Source: Hyphomicrobiaceae bacterium
Lineage (GTDB): Bacteria; Pseudomonadota; Alphaproteobacteria; Rhizobiales; Hyphomicrobiaceae
Length of the DNA: 42,305 nt
Direction: 5' to 3'
Assembly: GCA_002919265.1 (NCBI GenBank)
Contig: PKEY01000084.1
Location: 1 to 42,305 of the forward strand
Shown here one piece after another: positions 24,608 to 33,150 of the stretch (within the stretch, counting starts at the first letter, position 1; each line of letters starts with the position of its first letter). Below the pieces are notes generated by a model that saw nothing but the letters and a program-made list of their open reading frames with translations, ran no database searches and was not told where the DNA came from. The translations under genes were made by a program, and so were the position numbers.

Positions 24608-25429
24608 TCAGATAATAGCCGCGCGAACCCGGGCCGTAATCCACTCGCTGAGAAGCACCGTCGCCAGGATCATGAGCAAGATTACGGTGACCTGCGGCCA
24701 GGCGAGTACGTTGAGCGAGGCTTCGAGCGCCAGACCCAGCCCCCCAGCCCCGACAAGTCCCAGCACGGTCGACTCGCGGATGTTGATATCCCACCGGAAA
24801 ACGCAGATCGTGGCGAATGTCGGCAGCAGTTGCGGAACCATTCCATAGGCCATCACCTGCGCCGGGCTTGCCCCCGTCGCCCGGATCGCCTCCACCTGGC
24901 TCTCGTCGATCTCCTCGATGGCCTCATACAGCAATTTGCCGATGAACCCGATCGAGCGCAGGGCAATGGCCAGGATGCCGGCGAAGACGCCCGGCCCGAA
25001 GACCGACACCAGCAGCAACCCCCAGATGAGCGAATTGATCGAGCGAGAAGATACGATGATAAGCAACGCGATCGGGCGCACGAACATCACGCTGGGGGTC
25101 GTGTTCCGAGCGGCAAGGAACGCCAGCGGGGTGCCAAGTAAGATCGCCAGCGCGGTACCGAGAGTGGCGATGTTCAGCGTATCCCAGAGCGGTAGCCAGA
25201 GATTGTTGGCGTAGGACCAGCGGGGCGGGAGCATGCGCCCGAAAATATCGGCAGCCTGCCGGGGTGCATCCTCGACGAATGCCCAAATCGTGTCCGCCGT
25301 CATTACCCGCCAGCAGAAGACGGTCAGCGCAACGAGCGCCAGCCAACCGAACCAGACGGCGAGCTGCTGCGCCCTTGTTCTGAGCCGCCAGGTCACAGGT
25401 TGACCGGCAGTTGTCGTAATGACCGGCAT
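24608..25429 (-). CDS. phnE: Phosphonate-type ABC transporter permease, second copy
   Basis: Inner-membrane subunit of a phosphonate/phosphite/phosphate-type importer. The 273 residues have about six helices and the EAA loop near EEIDESQVEAIRATGASPAQV, followed by the PhnE hallmark RWDINIRESTVLGLVGAGG (about 227-245). It starts 1 bp after the stop of the first permease gene, so the two are translationally coupled and likely form a heterodimer. It is the last gene of the unit. Confidence 0.92.
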   Translation of the reverse strand: MPVITTTAGQPVTWRLRTRAQQLAVWFGWLALVALTVFCWRVMTADTIWAFVEDAPRQAADIFGRMLPPRWSYANNLWLPLWDTLNIATLGTALAILLGTPLAFLAARNTTPSVMFVRPIALLIIVSSRSINSLIWGLLLVSVFGPGVFAGILAIALRSIGFIGKLLYEAIEEIDESQVEAIRATGASPAQVMAYGMVPQLLPTFATICVFRWDINIRESTVLGLVGAGGLGLALEASLNVLAWPQVTVILLMILATVLLSEWITARVRAAII

Positions 25430-25430
25430 T

Positions 25431-26249
25431 TTATTGGGTCCACTTCCGAACGAAGCTGGAGAAGTACTCGCAGGCCATAACGATCGCGATGATGAGGATC
25501 AGGATGGCCGCAGCACTATCGAACTCGTAGCGATCAAGAGCTGTATTGAGCGTGGCGCCGATACCGCCGGCTCCGACGATGCCAACCACTGCGGACTCGC
25601 GGAAATTGATGTCCACGCGATAAAGCGAGAGGCCAATGAGCCGAGGCTTCACCTGGCTTGAGACTGCGTAGTCGATCACCTGCCAGAAACTCGCCCCTGT
25701 CGCCCGGATCGCCTCCACCTGAACAGGATCAATCTCCTCGATGTCATCGGCAAGAAGCTTGGCGAGAAACCCGACGGTGGCTAGGGAGAGGGTGAGGAAG
25801 CCGGCCAGCGGCCCGAATCCGAACATCGCGACGAAGAAGATCGCGATGATGACCTCCTGAAACGTGCGCGCGAGAGCGATGATTGCGCGGCAAATGCCAT
25901 AGAGCCACATCGGCGCGATATTCCGCGCTGCTCCGAGCGCCACCGGGATCGAAAGCGCTATGCCGGCGACGGTCGAAGTGACGGTCATCGTCAGGCTTTC
26001 GATCATCCCAAGCTGAATATCCTCCCAGCGGGACACGAAATCCGGCGTCAGGAAGCCCGCAAACAGACGGCCCGCGCGCGATATGCCCTCGATCACTCGC
26101 GTCCAGTTCACCTCTACCGATCCAAAGGCCAGGACGAGGTAAAGGAGAACGGCGAGTGTGACGGCCCAGCGCACCCACGTGGTCTCGATCATGCGCGGGG
26201 GGCGCCACGTGCGGGGAACCGCGTTTACCGGAAGCGTCTCAGCATCCAT
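25431..26249 (-). CDS. phnE: Phosphonate-type ABC transporter permease, first copy
   Basis: Partner permease with about 272 residues from the chosen ATG. The EAA loop reads EEIDPVQVEAIRATGASFWQV and the hallmark RVDINFRESAVVGIVGAGG follows, aligning with the second copy. The ATG at 26249 lies one base after the phnC stop (TGA-C-ATG), giving coupling. A GTG six codons upstream, overlapping phnC by 17 bp, is the alternative; neither has a clear ribosome binding site. Confidence 0.92.
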   Translation of the reverse strand: MDAETLPVNAVPRTWRPPRMIETTWVRWAVTLAVLLYLVLAFGSVEVNWTRVIEGISRAGRLFAGFLTPDFVSRWEDIQLGMIESLTMTVTSTVAGIALSIPVALGAARNIAPMWLYGICRAIIALARTFQEVIIAIFFVAMFGFGPLAGFLTLSLATVGFLAKLLADDIEEIDPVQVEAIRATGASFWQVIDYAVSSQVKPRLIGLSLYRVDINFRESAVVGIVGAGGIGATLNTALDRYEFDSAAAILILIIAIVMACEYFSSFVRKWTQ

Positions 26250-26250
26250 G

Positions 26251-27105
26251 TCAGCGCACCGCAGCACTCATATCGCGGTCGTGATGGTGGTCGTGGGCGT
26301 GGTGACCATGGGCGTGGGCAGGCTCCTCGTCGGCGGCATCGCCAGATGCAGCCGAAGTCTTCGACCAATCTTCCTCGCCGTAGATCCGCGTCAGCACCTC
26401 CGGCGTGAGACCGCTGGCCGGCCCGTCGTAAACGATCTCGCCCGCACGCAGCCCAACAATCCGGGGCAGGAACATTTGCGCGAGAGCTACATCGTGGATA
26501 TTCACGATCGCCGCGAGACGACGCTCCGCGCACAGCTCGGTAATGAGCCGCATGACCTGGCGTGAAGTCTTGGGATCGAGGCTCGCGGTCGGCTCGTCGA
26601 CCAGCAGAAGCTCCGGCTCCTGAACGAGAGCGCGCGCGATGCCCACGCGCTGCCGCTGGCCACCCGAAAGGGCGTCGGCGCGTTTGTCGACGTGGTCGAG
26701 CAGCCCCACCCGCTCCAACACGGCGAAAGCGCGCTCGATGTCGGCTTGCGGAAAGCGGCGGAAATAGCTGGCCCAGAACCCTGTGTAGCCGAGCCGCCCG
26801 GAGAGCACGTTCTCCATCACGGTCAGCCGTTCGACCAGCGCATACTCCTGGAAGATCATCCCGATACGCCGGCGGGCCTGTCGCAACGCCGTTTTGTTGA
26901 GCGCCGTCAGTTCAACATCGCCCAGGAAGATCTTGCCGGACGTTGGTTCGACAAGGCGGTTGACGCAGCGGATCAGGGTCGATTTGCCGGCGCCCGAAGG
27001 GCCGATCAGCCCAATGATTTCGCCGGAGGCTACGGAGAAGGAGACACCGCGAAGGGCGGCATCTCCAGTCTTATAGCGTTTGTGAAGCGCTTCGATGCGC
27101 AGCAT
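26251..27105 (-). CDS. phnC: Phosphonate-type ABC transporter ATP-binding protein with His-rich tail
   Basis: ATPase of the importer. The 284 residues show Walker [10 protein letters not shown] at 35-43, a Q-loop in [10 protein letters not shown], the signature LSGGQRQR, Walker B LLLVDE and an H-loop in VNIHDV. It matches PhnC closely up to about residue 250. The last 21 residues hold eight histidines between 264 and 275 ([13 protein letters not shown]), which PhnC normally lacks. This tail could bind divalent metal, or be a neutral low-complexity extension. The gene sits between phnD and the two permease genes. Confidence 0.92.
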   Translation of the reverse strand: MLRIEALHKRYKTGDAALRGVSFSVASGEIIGLIGPSGAGKSTLIRCVNRLVEPTSGKIFLGDVELTALNKTALRQARRRIGMIFQEYALVERLTVMENVLSGRLGYTGFWASYFRRFPQADIERAFAVLERVGLLDHVDKRADALSGGQRQRVGIARALVQEPELLLVDEPTASLDPKTSRQVMRLITELCAERRLAAIVNIHDVALAQMFLPRIVGLRAGEIVYDGPASGLTPEVLTRIYGEEDWSKTSAASGDAADEEPAHAHGHHAHDHHHDRDMSAAVR

Positions 27106-27134
27106 TACGATGTTCCGTCAAACCGCATCATCGA

Positions 27135-28094
27135 TCACTTGCAGGTGTACTGAACGCCCATGGCTTCGTCGATCTTGCGGACGACGTCCCAGTGCTCCTT
27201 GTAAGTGATCTCGACAAACTTGGCTGCGCCAGACTTCGAGAATTCCTTCTGCAGCTCGGAGCCTTCCCAAGGGAAGCTGAAGAACGCTTCCTTGATCTTT
27301 TCTTGCAGCTCGGGTTTCAGGTTGTTGACAACGCCGTAACTGGTGGTTGGAAAAGTCTGCGATTTGTAGACCGTTTTGATCTGCTCCCGCTTTACGACAT
27401 TGCGCTCTATCATGCGGTGCAACACCGAGTTCGCGATAGCGGCGGCCTGGTAGTCCTTATTGGCAACGCCGAGAATCGAGTTGTCGTGCTTACCTGAGAA
27501 CACCGCTTCGTAATCGCGGCCAGCTTCGAGCCCGAATTCGCTCTTGAGAAGGGCTGAAGGTGCTTTGTAGCCGGAGTTCGAGGTCTCGGCAGTGAAGGCC
27601 ACCTTCTTGCCTCTGAGATCCTCGATCTTCTCGATGCCCGAGCCCGGATAAGTGATGATCTCCATCTCGTAGCCGTAGGAATCATCGGCGCTGGCCATCA
27701 TCGTGAAGGGACGGAATCCTGCACAGGCAACAGCCAACGGGGTCGAGCCCGTATTGAAGCCTGCCACGTGAAGCCGTCCTGCGCGCATTGCCTCAATCTG
27801 GGCAGCGTTGGACTGGACGGGGAAGAACTGAACGCGTTTGCCCGTCACCTTCGCCATGTGCTTGAGAAAGCCATCCCACACCTTGGCATACACAGCGGGA
27901 TCTTCGACCGGGGTGTACGCGAAAATCAGGACCGGCGGATCGATGAGCTGACTTGGATCGGTTGGGATATCGGCAACGAGATCCCCATCTTCGTCCTTGT
28001 AGCGCGGATCAAGCGCGAAGGCGGGGGAAAGCGAAACGGCAGCGAAAACCAGAGCCGCAGCGAGGCCAAGGCCCCGCTTCACAAAAGTTCTCAT
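27135..28094 (-). CDS. phnD: Phosphonate/phosphite-type ABC transporter substrate-binding protein
   Basis: Periplasmic binding protein of the importer, family PhnD/PtxB/HtxB. The 319 residues start with a signal peptide (about 1-27, ending PAFA). A region LIFAYTPVEDPAVYAKVWD starts the mature fold. The ligand-pocket neighbourhood AETSNSGYKAPSALL, with the S-N-S-G pattern that contacts the phosphonate group in relatives, comes later. The ATG at 28094 has GAGGAG 8 nt upstream, so I prefer it to an in-frame start 12 codons earlier. It heads the phnD-phnC-phnE-phnE unit. No C-P lyase gene lies in the window, so phosphonate, phosphite or phosphate are all possible cargos. Confidence 0.92.
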   Translation of the reverse strand: MRTFVKRGLGLAAALVFAAVSLSPAFALDPRYKDEDGDLVADIPTDPSQLIDPPVLIFAYTPVEDPAVYAKVWDGFLKHMAKVTGKRVQFFPVQSNAAQIEAMRAGRLHVAGFNTGSTPLAVACAGFRPFTMMASADDSYGYEMEIITYPGSGIEKIEDLRGKKVAFTAETSNSGYKAPSALLKSEFGLEAGRDYEAVFSGKHDNSILGVANKDYQAAAIANSVLHRMIERNVVKREQIKTVYKSQTFPTTSYGVVNNLKPELQEKIKEAFFSFPWEGSELQKEFSKSGAAKFVEITYKEHWDVVRKIDEAMGVQYTCK

Positions 28095-28200
28095 TGGGCA
28101 TCTCCTCAAGAGGGCAAGGTTTCGATCCAAGCCTCAGTAGCTAGCCACTAATACCCTGCGACGGCAGCTGTTGAAAGGGTGCCCATGCCAGGAGAGCGCC

Positions 28201-30696
28201 TCAGGACGCGCGGGGTTTGGCTCGGGTGGTTGGAAGTGCGGACCGAGGATCATCGGGCCATGGATGCTTTGGGTAGCGCCCCTTCATTTCGGCTTTCACG
28301 GCCGCCCAGGAACCCCGCCAGAATCCTGGCAAGTCGCGCGTAATCTGGATCGGACGGTTTGCCGGCGACAGCAAATGCAGCGTAAGCGGAAGCCGCCCGC
28401 CCGCGATCGAGGGGTGAACGTCGAGGCCGAACAGCTCCTGAACCCGAATATGCAGCGATGGTGCGTCCGGGCCGTCGTAGTGTATCACGTGATTTCGACC
28501 AGTTGGCGCAGTGAAATGCGTGGGCGCCTCCTCGTCGAGGCGACGCCGGAGGTTCCATGGAACGAGAGCATCGAGCGCTGCCGCCAGATCCTCCGGCGTG
28601 ATCTCATCAAGCCGTGTCTTTCCTGAAAGGAATGGCGCCAGCCATTCGCGGACGGTCGCCGTCAGCGCTTCATCCGAAAGGTCCGGCCACGTCTCAGGAT
28701 CGACAGCCCGCAGGAAGCTCACGCGGTCACGGAGTTGTTCGAGGGCTTTCGGCCACGGAAGGCGGCGAATGCCAATCTGAGCAATGCCTTCGGCGAGTTT
28801 TTCAGCCGCCAATTCGGGCGAAACCGGACGCGGCTCGCTATTTAGCACGATTGCCCCCAGGCGGCGAACACGCCGGGCCCGTAAGGCTGCGGCTTCGCGA
28901 TCGAAGGAGATTTCGTCGGTCTCCGTGATGCCCGGCGCCGCCATTGTGAGGAGTTCGACCTCGTCTATTGATGCGGCGAGTAGAATGCGGCTCGAGGTAG
29001 CCGTCCCCTGCACCTCGCCGACCACGAGAAACTGCGATCTTGCGAGTGGCTCTGCCGGGTCAAGCAAGGCTCCGCGGCCGCTCGCGAGCAGATACTGCCC
29101 AGACGATCCACGCGCCTTGGCGATGCGGTCCGGATAAGCGAACGAAAGAAGACCGCCCACTGAAAGCTTCGTATCAGCCTGAGGTGTAGATTGCGAACGC
29201 CCCTCCTCCGCCATCCGCGCCCAGTTCCGTGCGAGGTTGCGAGCATCTTGCGCCCGGCGGGAACGATCGCTGCGGAACTTCGCCAGCCGCTGTTCGAGGT
29301 CCACATCGTTGCCCCCCAGGCCACGCTCGACAAGCACTGCAGCAATTTCGGCGGCGTCTTGCGCTGCGCCAAAATTCGCTCCGACCACGAGCATATGAGC
29401 TAGGCGCGGCGGCAGCGGCAGCGCCCGAAGCCTTCGCCCCACTTCCGTGAGCCGACCTTCTCCATCAAGCGCGCCCAGCGCCTCCAGCTCCTCCCGCGCG
29501 CTTGCCAACGCTGCCTCCAACGGCGGATCGAGCCAGCGGAGCTGCCTTGGATCGGTGACACCCCATGCTGCGCAATCGAGCAGCAGAGCGGAGAGATCGC
29601 TGTTGCGAATCTCCGGCTCTGCATGAGCCGGAAGACTGGCCGTAGTCGGCTCATCCCACAAACGGTAGCAGACGCCCGGCTCGGTTCGGCCGGCGCGACC
29701 ACGCCGCTGATCGACCGAGGCCCGCGACGCACGGACCGTAACCAACCGTGTGATACCCACGTCGGGCTCGTAGCGCGGTACCCGCGCGAGCCCGCTGTCG
29801 ATGACGATCCGCACTCCCTCGATCGTCAGCGAGGTTTCCGCGATGGACGTCGCAAGCACGACCTTTCGGCGGCCCAGCTCAGGAGGCGCGACCGCTTCAT
29901 CCTGCGCCCGCATGTCGAGAGCGCCGTGGAGAGGCCTGACTTCAACTTTTGGGTCCTGTAGCCGCTCGCTGAGGCGTTCTTCGACGCGCCGGATTTCACG
30001 CTGCCCCGGAAGAAATGCCAGGATCGAACCGCTTTCAGTTCGCAGCGCCTCCAGAATCGCGGAGGTCATCTGGTCTTCGATGGACTGATCAGGGCGGCGT
30101 CCAACATAGCGTGTCTCCACGGGGAAAGTCCGCCCCTCGCTCTGGATTACCGGAGCGCCGCCGAGCAGGTCGGCCACACGCGCCCCGTCGAGAGTCGCCG
30201 ACATGACCAGCAGCCGCAGGTCCTCCCGCAGCGCACTCTTGGCATCAAGGGCGAGGGCCAGCCCGAGGTCGGCATCAAGCGAGCGTTCGTGGAACTCGTC
30301 GAAAAGCACGGCACCGACGTCTTCGAGCGCCGGGTCATCCAGAATCATGCGCGTGAAGACGCCCTCGGTGATAACCTCGATGCGCGTGCGCGGTCCGACT
30401 TTCGAACTGAGACGCGCCCGAAGTCCCACCGTCTCCCCTACGGATTCGCCGAGCGTTCGCGCCATCCTCTCCGCCGCACCGCGAGCTGCGAGCCTGCGCG
30501 GCTCGAGCACCAAAATCTTTCGGCCCTGCAGCCAGTCCGCTTCCAGCAGAGCAAGCGGAACACGCGTGGTCTTGCCGGCACCCGGGGGTGCCACAAGCAC
30601 GGCTTCCGTGCCTCGCGCGAGTGCTTCTGCGAGTTCACCAAGAACGGCATCGATCGGGAGTGGAGTGTCGAACTGCATGCGCTGCATGAGCAGCAA
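28201..30696 (-). CDS. hrpB: ATP-dependent RNA helicase HrpB
   Basis: DEAH-type helicase family of bacteria; its precise role is poorly known. The 831 residues run in the family order: Walker A APPGAGKT at 36-43, the DEFH form of the DEAH box at 133-136 (usual for HrpB), SAT at 166-168, motif VI QRRGRAGR near 330, the HA2 domain, and the HrpB C-terminal domain ending around FWRGSW-VK-EMKGRYPKHPWPDDP. A TTG at 30696 has GAGGGG 6 nt upstream; an ATG three codons later is the alternative start. It is divergent from mbfA, with an Irr-type palindrome in between. Confidence 0.95.
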   Translation of the reverse strand: MLLMQRMQFDTPLPIDAVLGELAEALARGTEAVLVAPPGAGKTTRVPLALLEADWLQGRKILVLEPRRLAARGAAERMARTLGESVGETVGLRARLSSKVGPRTRIEVITEGVFTRMILDDPALEDVGAVLFDEFHERSLDADLGLALALDAKSALREDLRLLVMSATLDGARVADLLGGAPVIQSEGRTFPVETRYVGRRPDQSIEDQMTSAILEALRTESGSILAFLPGQREIRRVEERLSERLQDPKVEVRPLHGALDMRAQDEAVAPPELGRRKVVLATSIAETSLTIEGVRIVIDSGLARVPRYEPDVGITRLVTVRASRASVDQRRGRAGRTEPGVCYRLWDEPTTASLPAHAEPEIRNSDLSALLLDCAAWGVTDPRQLRWLDPPLEAALASAREELEALGALDGEGRLTEVGRRLRALPLPPRLAHMLVVGANFGAAQDAAEIAAVLVERGLGGNDVDLEQRLAKFRSDRSRRAQDARNLARNWARMAEEGRSQSTPQADTKLSVGGLLSFAYPDRIAKARGSSGQYLLASGRGALLDPAEPLARSQFLVVGEVQGTATSSRILLAASIDEVELLTMAAPGITETDEISFDREAAALRARRVRRLGAIVLNSEPRPVSPELAAEKLAEGIAQIGIRRLPWPKALEQLRDRVSFLRAVDPETWPDLSDEALTATVREWLAPFLSGKTRLDEITPEDLAAALDALVPWNLRRRLDEEAPTHFTAPTGRNHVIHYDGPDAPSLHIRVQELFGLDVHPSIAGGRLPLTLHLLSPANRPIQITRDLPGFWRGSWAAVKAEMKGRYPKHPWPDDPRSALPTTRAKPRAS

Positions 30697-30769
30697 CTGT
30701 CACCCCTCGTCAACCTCCAGCCGCCACTGCGGCCTGTTTAACCCTGACATCGGAAGATGACTCATGTTA

Positions 30770-30784
30770 TTAGAATTATTCTAA
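30770..30784. promoter_or_regulatory. Irr-type iron control element (ICE-like palindrome) upstream of mbfA
   Basis: TTAGAA-TTA-TTCTAA is a perfect 15-bp palindrome whose last base is 27 bp before the mbfA start. It fits the inverted-repeat form recorded for Irr binding sites (iron control elements) in rhizobia and relatives, and mbfA is a known Irr target there. Given its position close to the start, Irr would probably repress mbfA under low iron. The match to Irr is from memory of the consensus, not from a search. Confidence 0.7.
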
Positions 30785-30811
30785 TTCTGGGACAAACACG
30801 GGGAGGTTGGG

Positions 30812-31768
30812 GTGAGGACGTTCGCCGAGCTTAGTGAGAAGGAAATCCTGGCGTTGGCCATCTCGCTGGAAGAAGAGCACGGGCGCATTTACGACGAGTA
30901 CGCCCACGCGCTGGCGGATAACTTCCCGTCCTCTGCGAAGGTGTTCAAGGAAATGGCAGAGGAAGAGGACGAGCATCGGCGGTGGCTCATCGACCTCTTC
31001 CGGCAGAAGTTCGGTGATCACATCCCGCTGATCCGCAGCCAGGATGTGAAGGGGTTCGTTCGCCACAAACCTCTCTGGCTGGTGCGCCCGCTCGGCATCG
31101 ACAAGGTGCGCGCCCAGGTCGAGGAGATTGAATACGAAACGCGCCGCTTCTACGAGCGCGCACTCAAGCGAACAACGGATGCGTCCATCCGAAAGCTTCT
31201 TGGAGATCTGGCTGCTGCCGAGCGCAATCACATCGCGATTGCCCAGCAGCTTGGCGAGACGCATTTGACCGCGGATGCCAAAGCCGAGGAGGCAGAGACT
31301 GCACGGCGCATGTTCGTGCTGCAGGTGGTGCAGCCCGGGCTCGCCGGCCTAATGGACGGCTCTGTTTCCACGCTCGCACCGCTGTTTGCAGCGGCCTTCG
31401 CGACCCACAACACATGGGAGACGTTCCTGGTCGGCATGGCCGCATCCGTCGGCGCCGGCATTTCCATGGGCTTTGCGGAAGCGTTGTCCGATGACGGTTC
31501 CATGACCGGGCGCGGCCGCCCCTGGATCCGCGGCACCATCACTGGAATCATGACCACGCTCGGCGGCGTGGGGCACACCTTGCCGTATCTCATTCAGGAC
31601 TTCTGGTCCGCCACGACTCTAGCCATCGCGATCGTGCTGATAGAGCTCTGGGCTATCGCCTGGATCCGGTCCCGCTATATGGACACAAAATTCCTGCAGG
31701 CCGCATTTGAAGTAGTTGTTGGCGGCCTGATCGTTTTCGCCGCGGGCATCCTTATTGGAAGCGCCTGA
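30812..31768 (+). CDS. mbfA: Membrane-bound ferritin-like iron transporter MbfA
   Basis: Fusion of an N-terminal ferritin-like (erythrin/rubrerythrin) domain and a C-terminal VIT1-type membrane domain. In Bradyrhizobium and Agrobacterium, MbfA exports iron and protects against iron and peroxide stress. The 318 residues show paired E/ExxH-like metal ligands in SLEEEHGRIYDEY (18-30), EMAEEEDEH (47-55), EEIEYETRRFYE and AERNH (about 100-145). Helices and VIT motifs (PGLAGLMDGSVSTLAPL, SMGFAEALSDDGS) follow from about 170. The GTG start has GGAGG 5-6 nt upstream. An Irr-type palindrome lies in its promoter region. Confidence 0.93.
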   Translation: MRTFAELSEKEILALAISLEEEHGRIYDEYAHALADNFPSSAKVFKEMAEEEDEHRRWLIDLFRQKFGDHIPLIRSQDVKGFVRHKPLWLVRPLGIDKVRAQVEEIEYETRRFYERALKRTTDASIRKLLGDLAAAERNHIAIAQQLGETHLTADAKAEEAETARRMFVLQVVQPGLAGLMDGSVSTLAPLFAAAFATHNTWETFLVGMAASVGAGISMGFAEALSDDGSMTGRGRPWIRGTITGIMTTLGGVGHTLPYLIQDFWSATTLAIAIVLIELWAIAWIRSRYMDTKFLQAAFEVVVGGLIVFAAGILIGSA

Positions 31769-31867
31769 ATGTCTCACCGTTTTAGTAGGAGAGACGGCTA
31801 AAAACCGCCTCAAATTCTACAAAATTGTATGTCGATCTGCGAGAGACGTTAAAGATCACCGACAAAT

Positions 31868-31875
31868 TCACGTGA
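31868..31875. promoter_or_regulatory. Short palindrome before the XRE regulator gene
   Basis: TCACGTGA lies 66 bp before the start of the XRE-family regulator gene and is flanked by AT-rich bases (AAAT...TTT). It could be an autoregulatory operator. The match is only to the generic idea of a dyad; short palindromes of this size occur by chance. Confidence 0.2.
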
Positions 31876-31941
31876 TTTCTCCGGCCGATTCCGCAACTCT
31901 CGCACCCGTCCGGACGAGGTCGGAAAGCGGTCGTACACGAG

Positions 31942-32439
31942 ATGTCTGAGCGCCAGAACTCCACTGCCTTTGCCACCCGGCTGAAGCAGCTCAGGGTGCT
32001 GCGCGGCTTTCGCACCGCGCGCGCCTTCGCTCAGGCATTGGGCATCGACGAGAACCGCTACACTCGTTGGGAGCGGGGCGAGGTCGAGCCGAGCGTGGCC
32101 ATGCTCGCCAAGATGGCGGAGGTGCTGAACCTGCCGGTCGATATTCTTGTCAATGGAGGTGACGTGGCCGCAAGCCTTCCGCCCGTATTGGCGGGGCGCG
32201 ACGGCACCCACCGTTCGGCAAGTGGCACCAGTCGCCCGGAGGCTCCCGGCTTTCATGAGGAAGCTGCACGATTCCAGGTGGACCGCACGCCCGAAGAGCT
32301 GAGCCAGAAGGTATTGATGGCCTCGCGCGCCTATCTGATGTCGCTGTTGGAGCGGCGCGTTGCTGGCATGAGCCAGCCAGAAATCGACGCGGCCATCGCG
32401 AAGCTCACCAGCTCGCCGGACTCGAACTTGCCTCTATGA
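31942..32439 (+). CDS. XRE-family transcriptional regulator
   Basis: DNA-binding protein of 165 residues. An N-terminal helix-turn-helix of the Cro/CI type covers about 12-68 (RLKQLRVLRGF-T...FAQALGIDENRYTRWERGEVEPS, then KMAEVLNLPVDIL). A linker of about 45 hydrophilic residues leads to a helical C-terminal part (about 118-160) with no domain I recognise, perhaps for oligomerisation. It sits between mbfA and the bacterioferritin-like gene, all on the plus strand, which suggests a link to iron or oxidative stress but does not prove it. No strong ribosome binding site precedes the ATG. Confidence 0.85.
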   Translation: MSERQNSTAFATRLKQLRVLRGFRTARAFAQALGIDENRYTRWERGEVEPSVAMLAKMAEVLNLPVDILVNGGDVAASLPPVLAGRDGTHRSASGTSRPEAPGFHEEAARFQVDRTPEELSQKVLMASRAYLMSLLERRVAGMSQPEIDAAIAKLTSSPDSNLPL

Positions 32440-32616
32440 GCAGGAAATAGCTTGTCTGATCGCCTGCTCCCCCCTTCTTCGTTGACCTTCAACTCCTCAG
32501 TCCGCGGCGGCTGCCGGAACCTGTGCACTCAGGTCGCGTTCGGTGGGTGGCCTACGCGCCCCCGTCTCCGATTCCGAGAGGCGGACCGGCCAGTCACTCA
32601 CGATGGAGAACGCGTA

Positions 32617-33117
32617 ATGAAAGGATCCGAAGTTTCGCTCAAGCACCTTCAGCGGGCGATCACGATGGAGCTCACCACGGTCAATCAGTATCTACTGCAA
32701 GCCCACAAGCTCTCGGGATGGGGCGTCGACCGGCTCGCAGCGCGGATGTTCGAAGAGATCGAGGAGGAGCGGGGACACGCCAGCAGGTTCATCGACCGCA
32801 TGATCTTCCTGGAAGGCGAGCCCAACGTGCGCGATCTCGACAAGATTTCAAAGGCTGACAGCATTCGCCAGATCTTCGAAACCCAATACAAGATGGAGCT
32901 CGAAGCGCGCGAGTATTACGACAAGGCTGCTCGCGAATGCCAGGAGGCCGGCGATGGCGGCACCTTCGAGCTGTTCATGTCCATTCTGAAAGACGAGGAA
33001 GGCCACATCGACTTCCTCGAAGAGCAGTTCGACCTCATGAAGTTGATGGGCGAGCAATTCTACGTCGCGCGCCAGGTTTCCTCCGTCGCGCACGAGGAAG
33101 AGAAGGATCACGACTGA
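32617..33117 (+). CDS. Bacterioferritin-like protein lacking the heme-ligand Met52
   Basis: Four-helix ferritin-like protein of 166 residues that aligns with E. coli bacterioferritin numbering without a shift. All six ferroxidase ligands are present: E18, E51, H54, E94, E127 and H130. The residue at the heme-binding position 52 is Arg (sequence EERGH) instead of Met, so the usual bis-Met heme site cannot form. The MKG start, FLEGEPN and DEEGHIDFLE are classic bacterioferritin motifs. The C-terminal tail (150-166) is Glu/His-rich. GGAGAA precedes the ATG at 32617; the longer open frame upstream is not family-like. Confidence 0.92.
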   Translation: MKGSEVSLKHLQRAITMELTTVNQYLLQAHKLSGWGVDRLAARMFEEIEEERGHASRFIDRMIFLEGEPNVRDLDKISKADSIRQIFETQYKMELEAREYYDKAARECQEAGDGGTFELFMSILKDEEGHIDFLEEQFDLMKLMGEQFYVARQVSSVAHEEEKDHD

Positions 33118-33150
33118 CGATTGATGGACCAGCGGTGGCCTATCGAACCC

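Noticed and set aside
28095..28200. Pho box before phnD
   Set aside because: CAACAGCTGCCGTC-like matches to the CTGTCAT repeats are too weak to claim PhoB control.
31771..31808. Terminator after mbfA
   Set aside because: GTCTC/GAGAC and TTTTAG/CTAAAA arms overlap each other and neither stem is stable or followed by a clear U-run.
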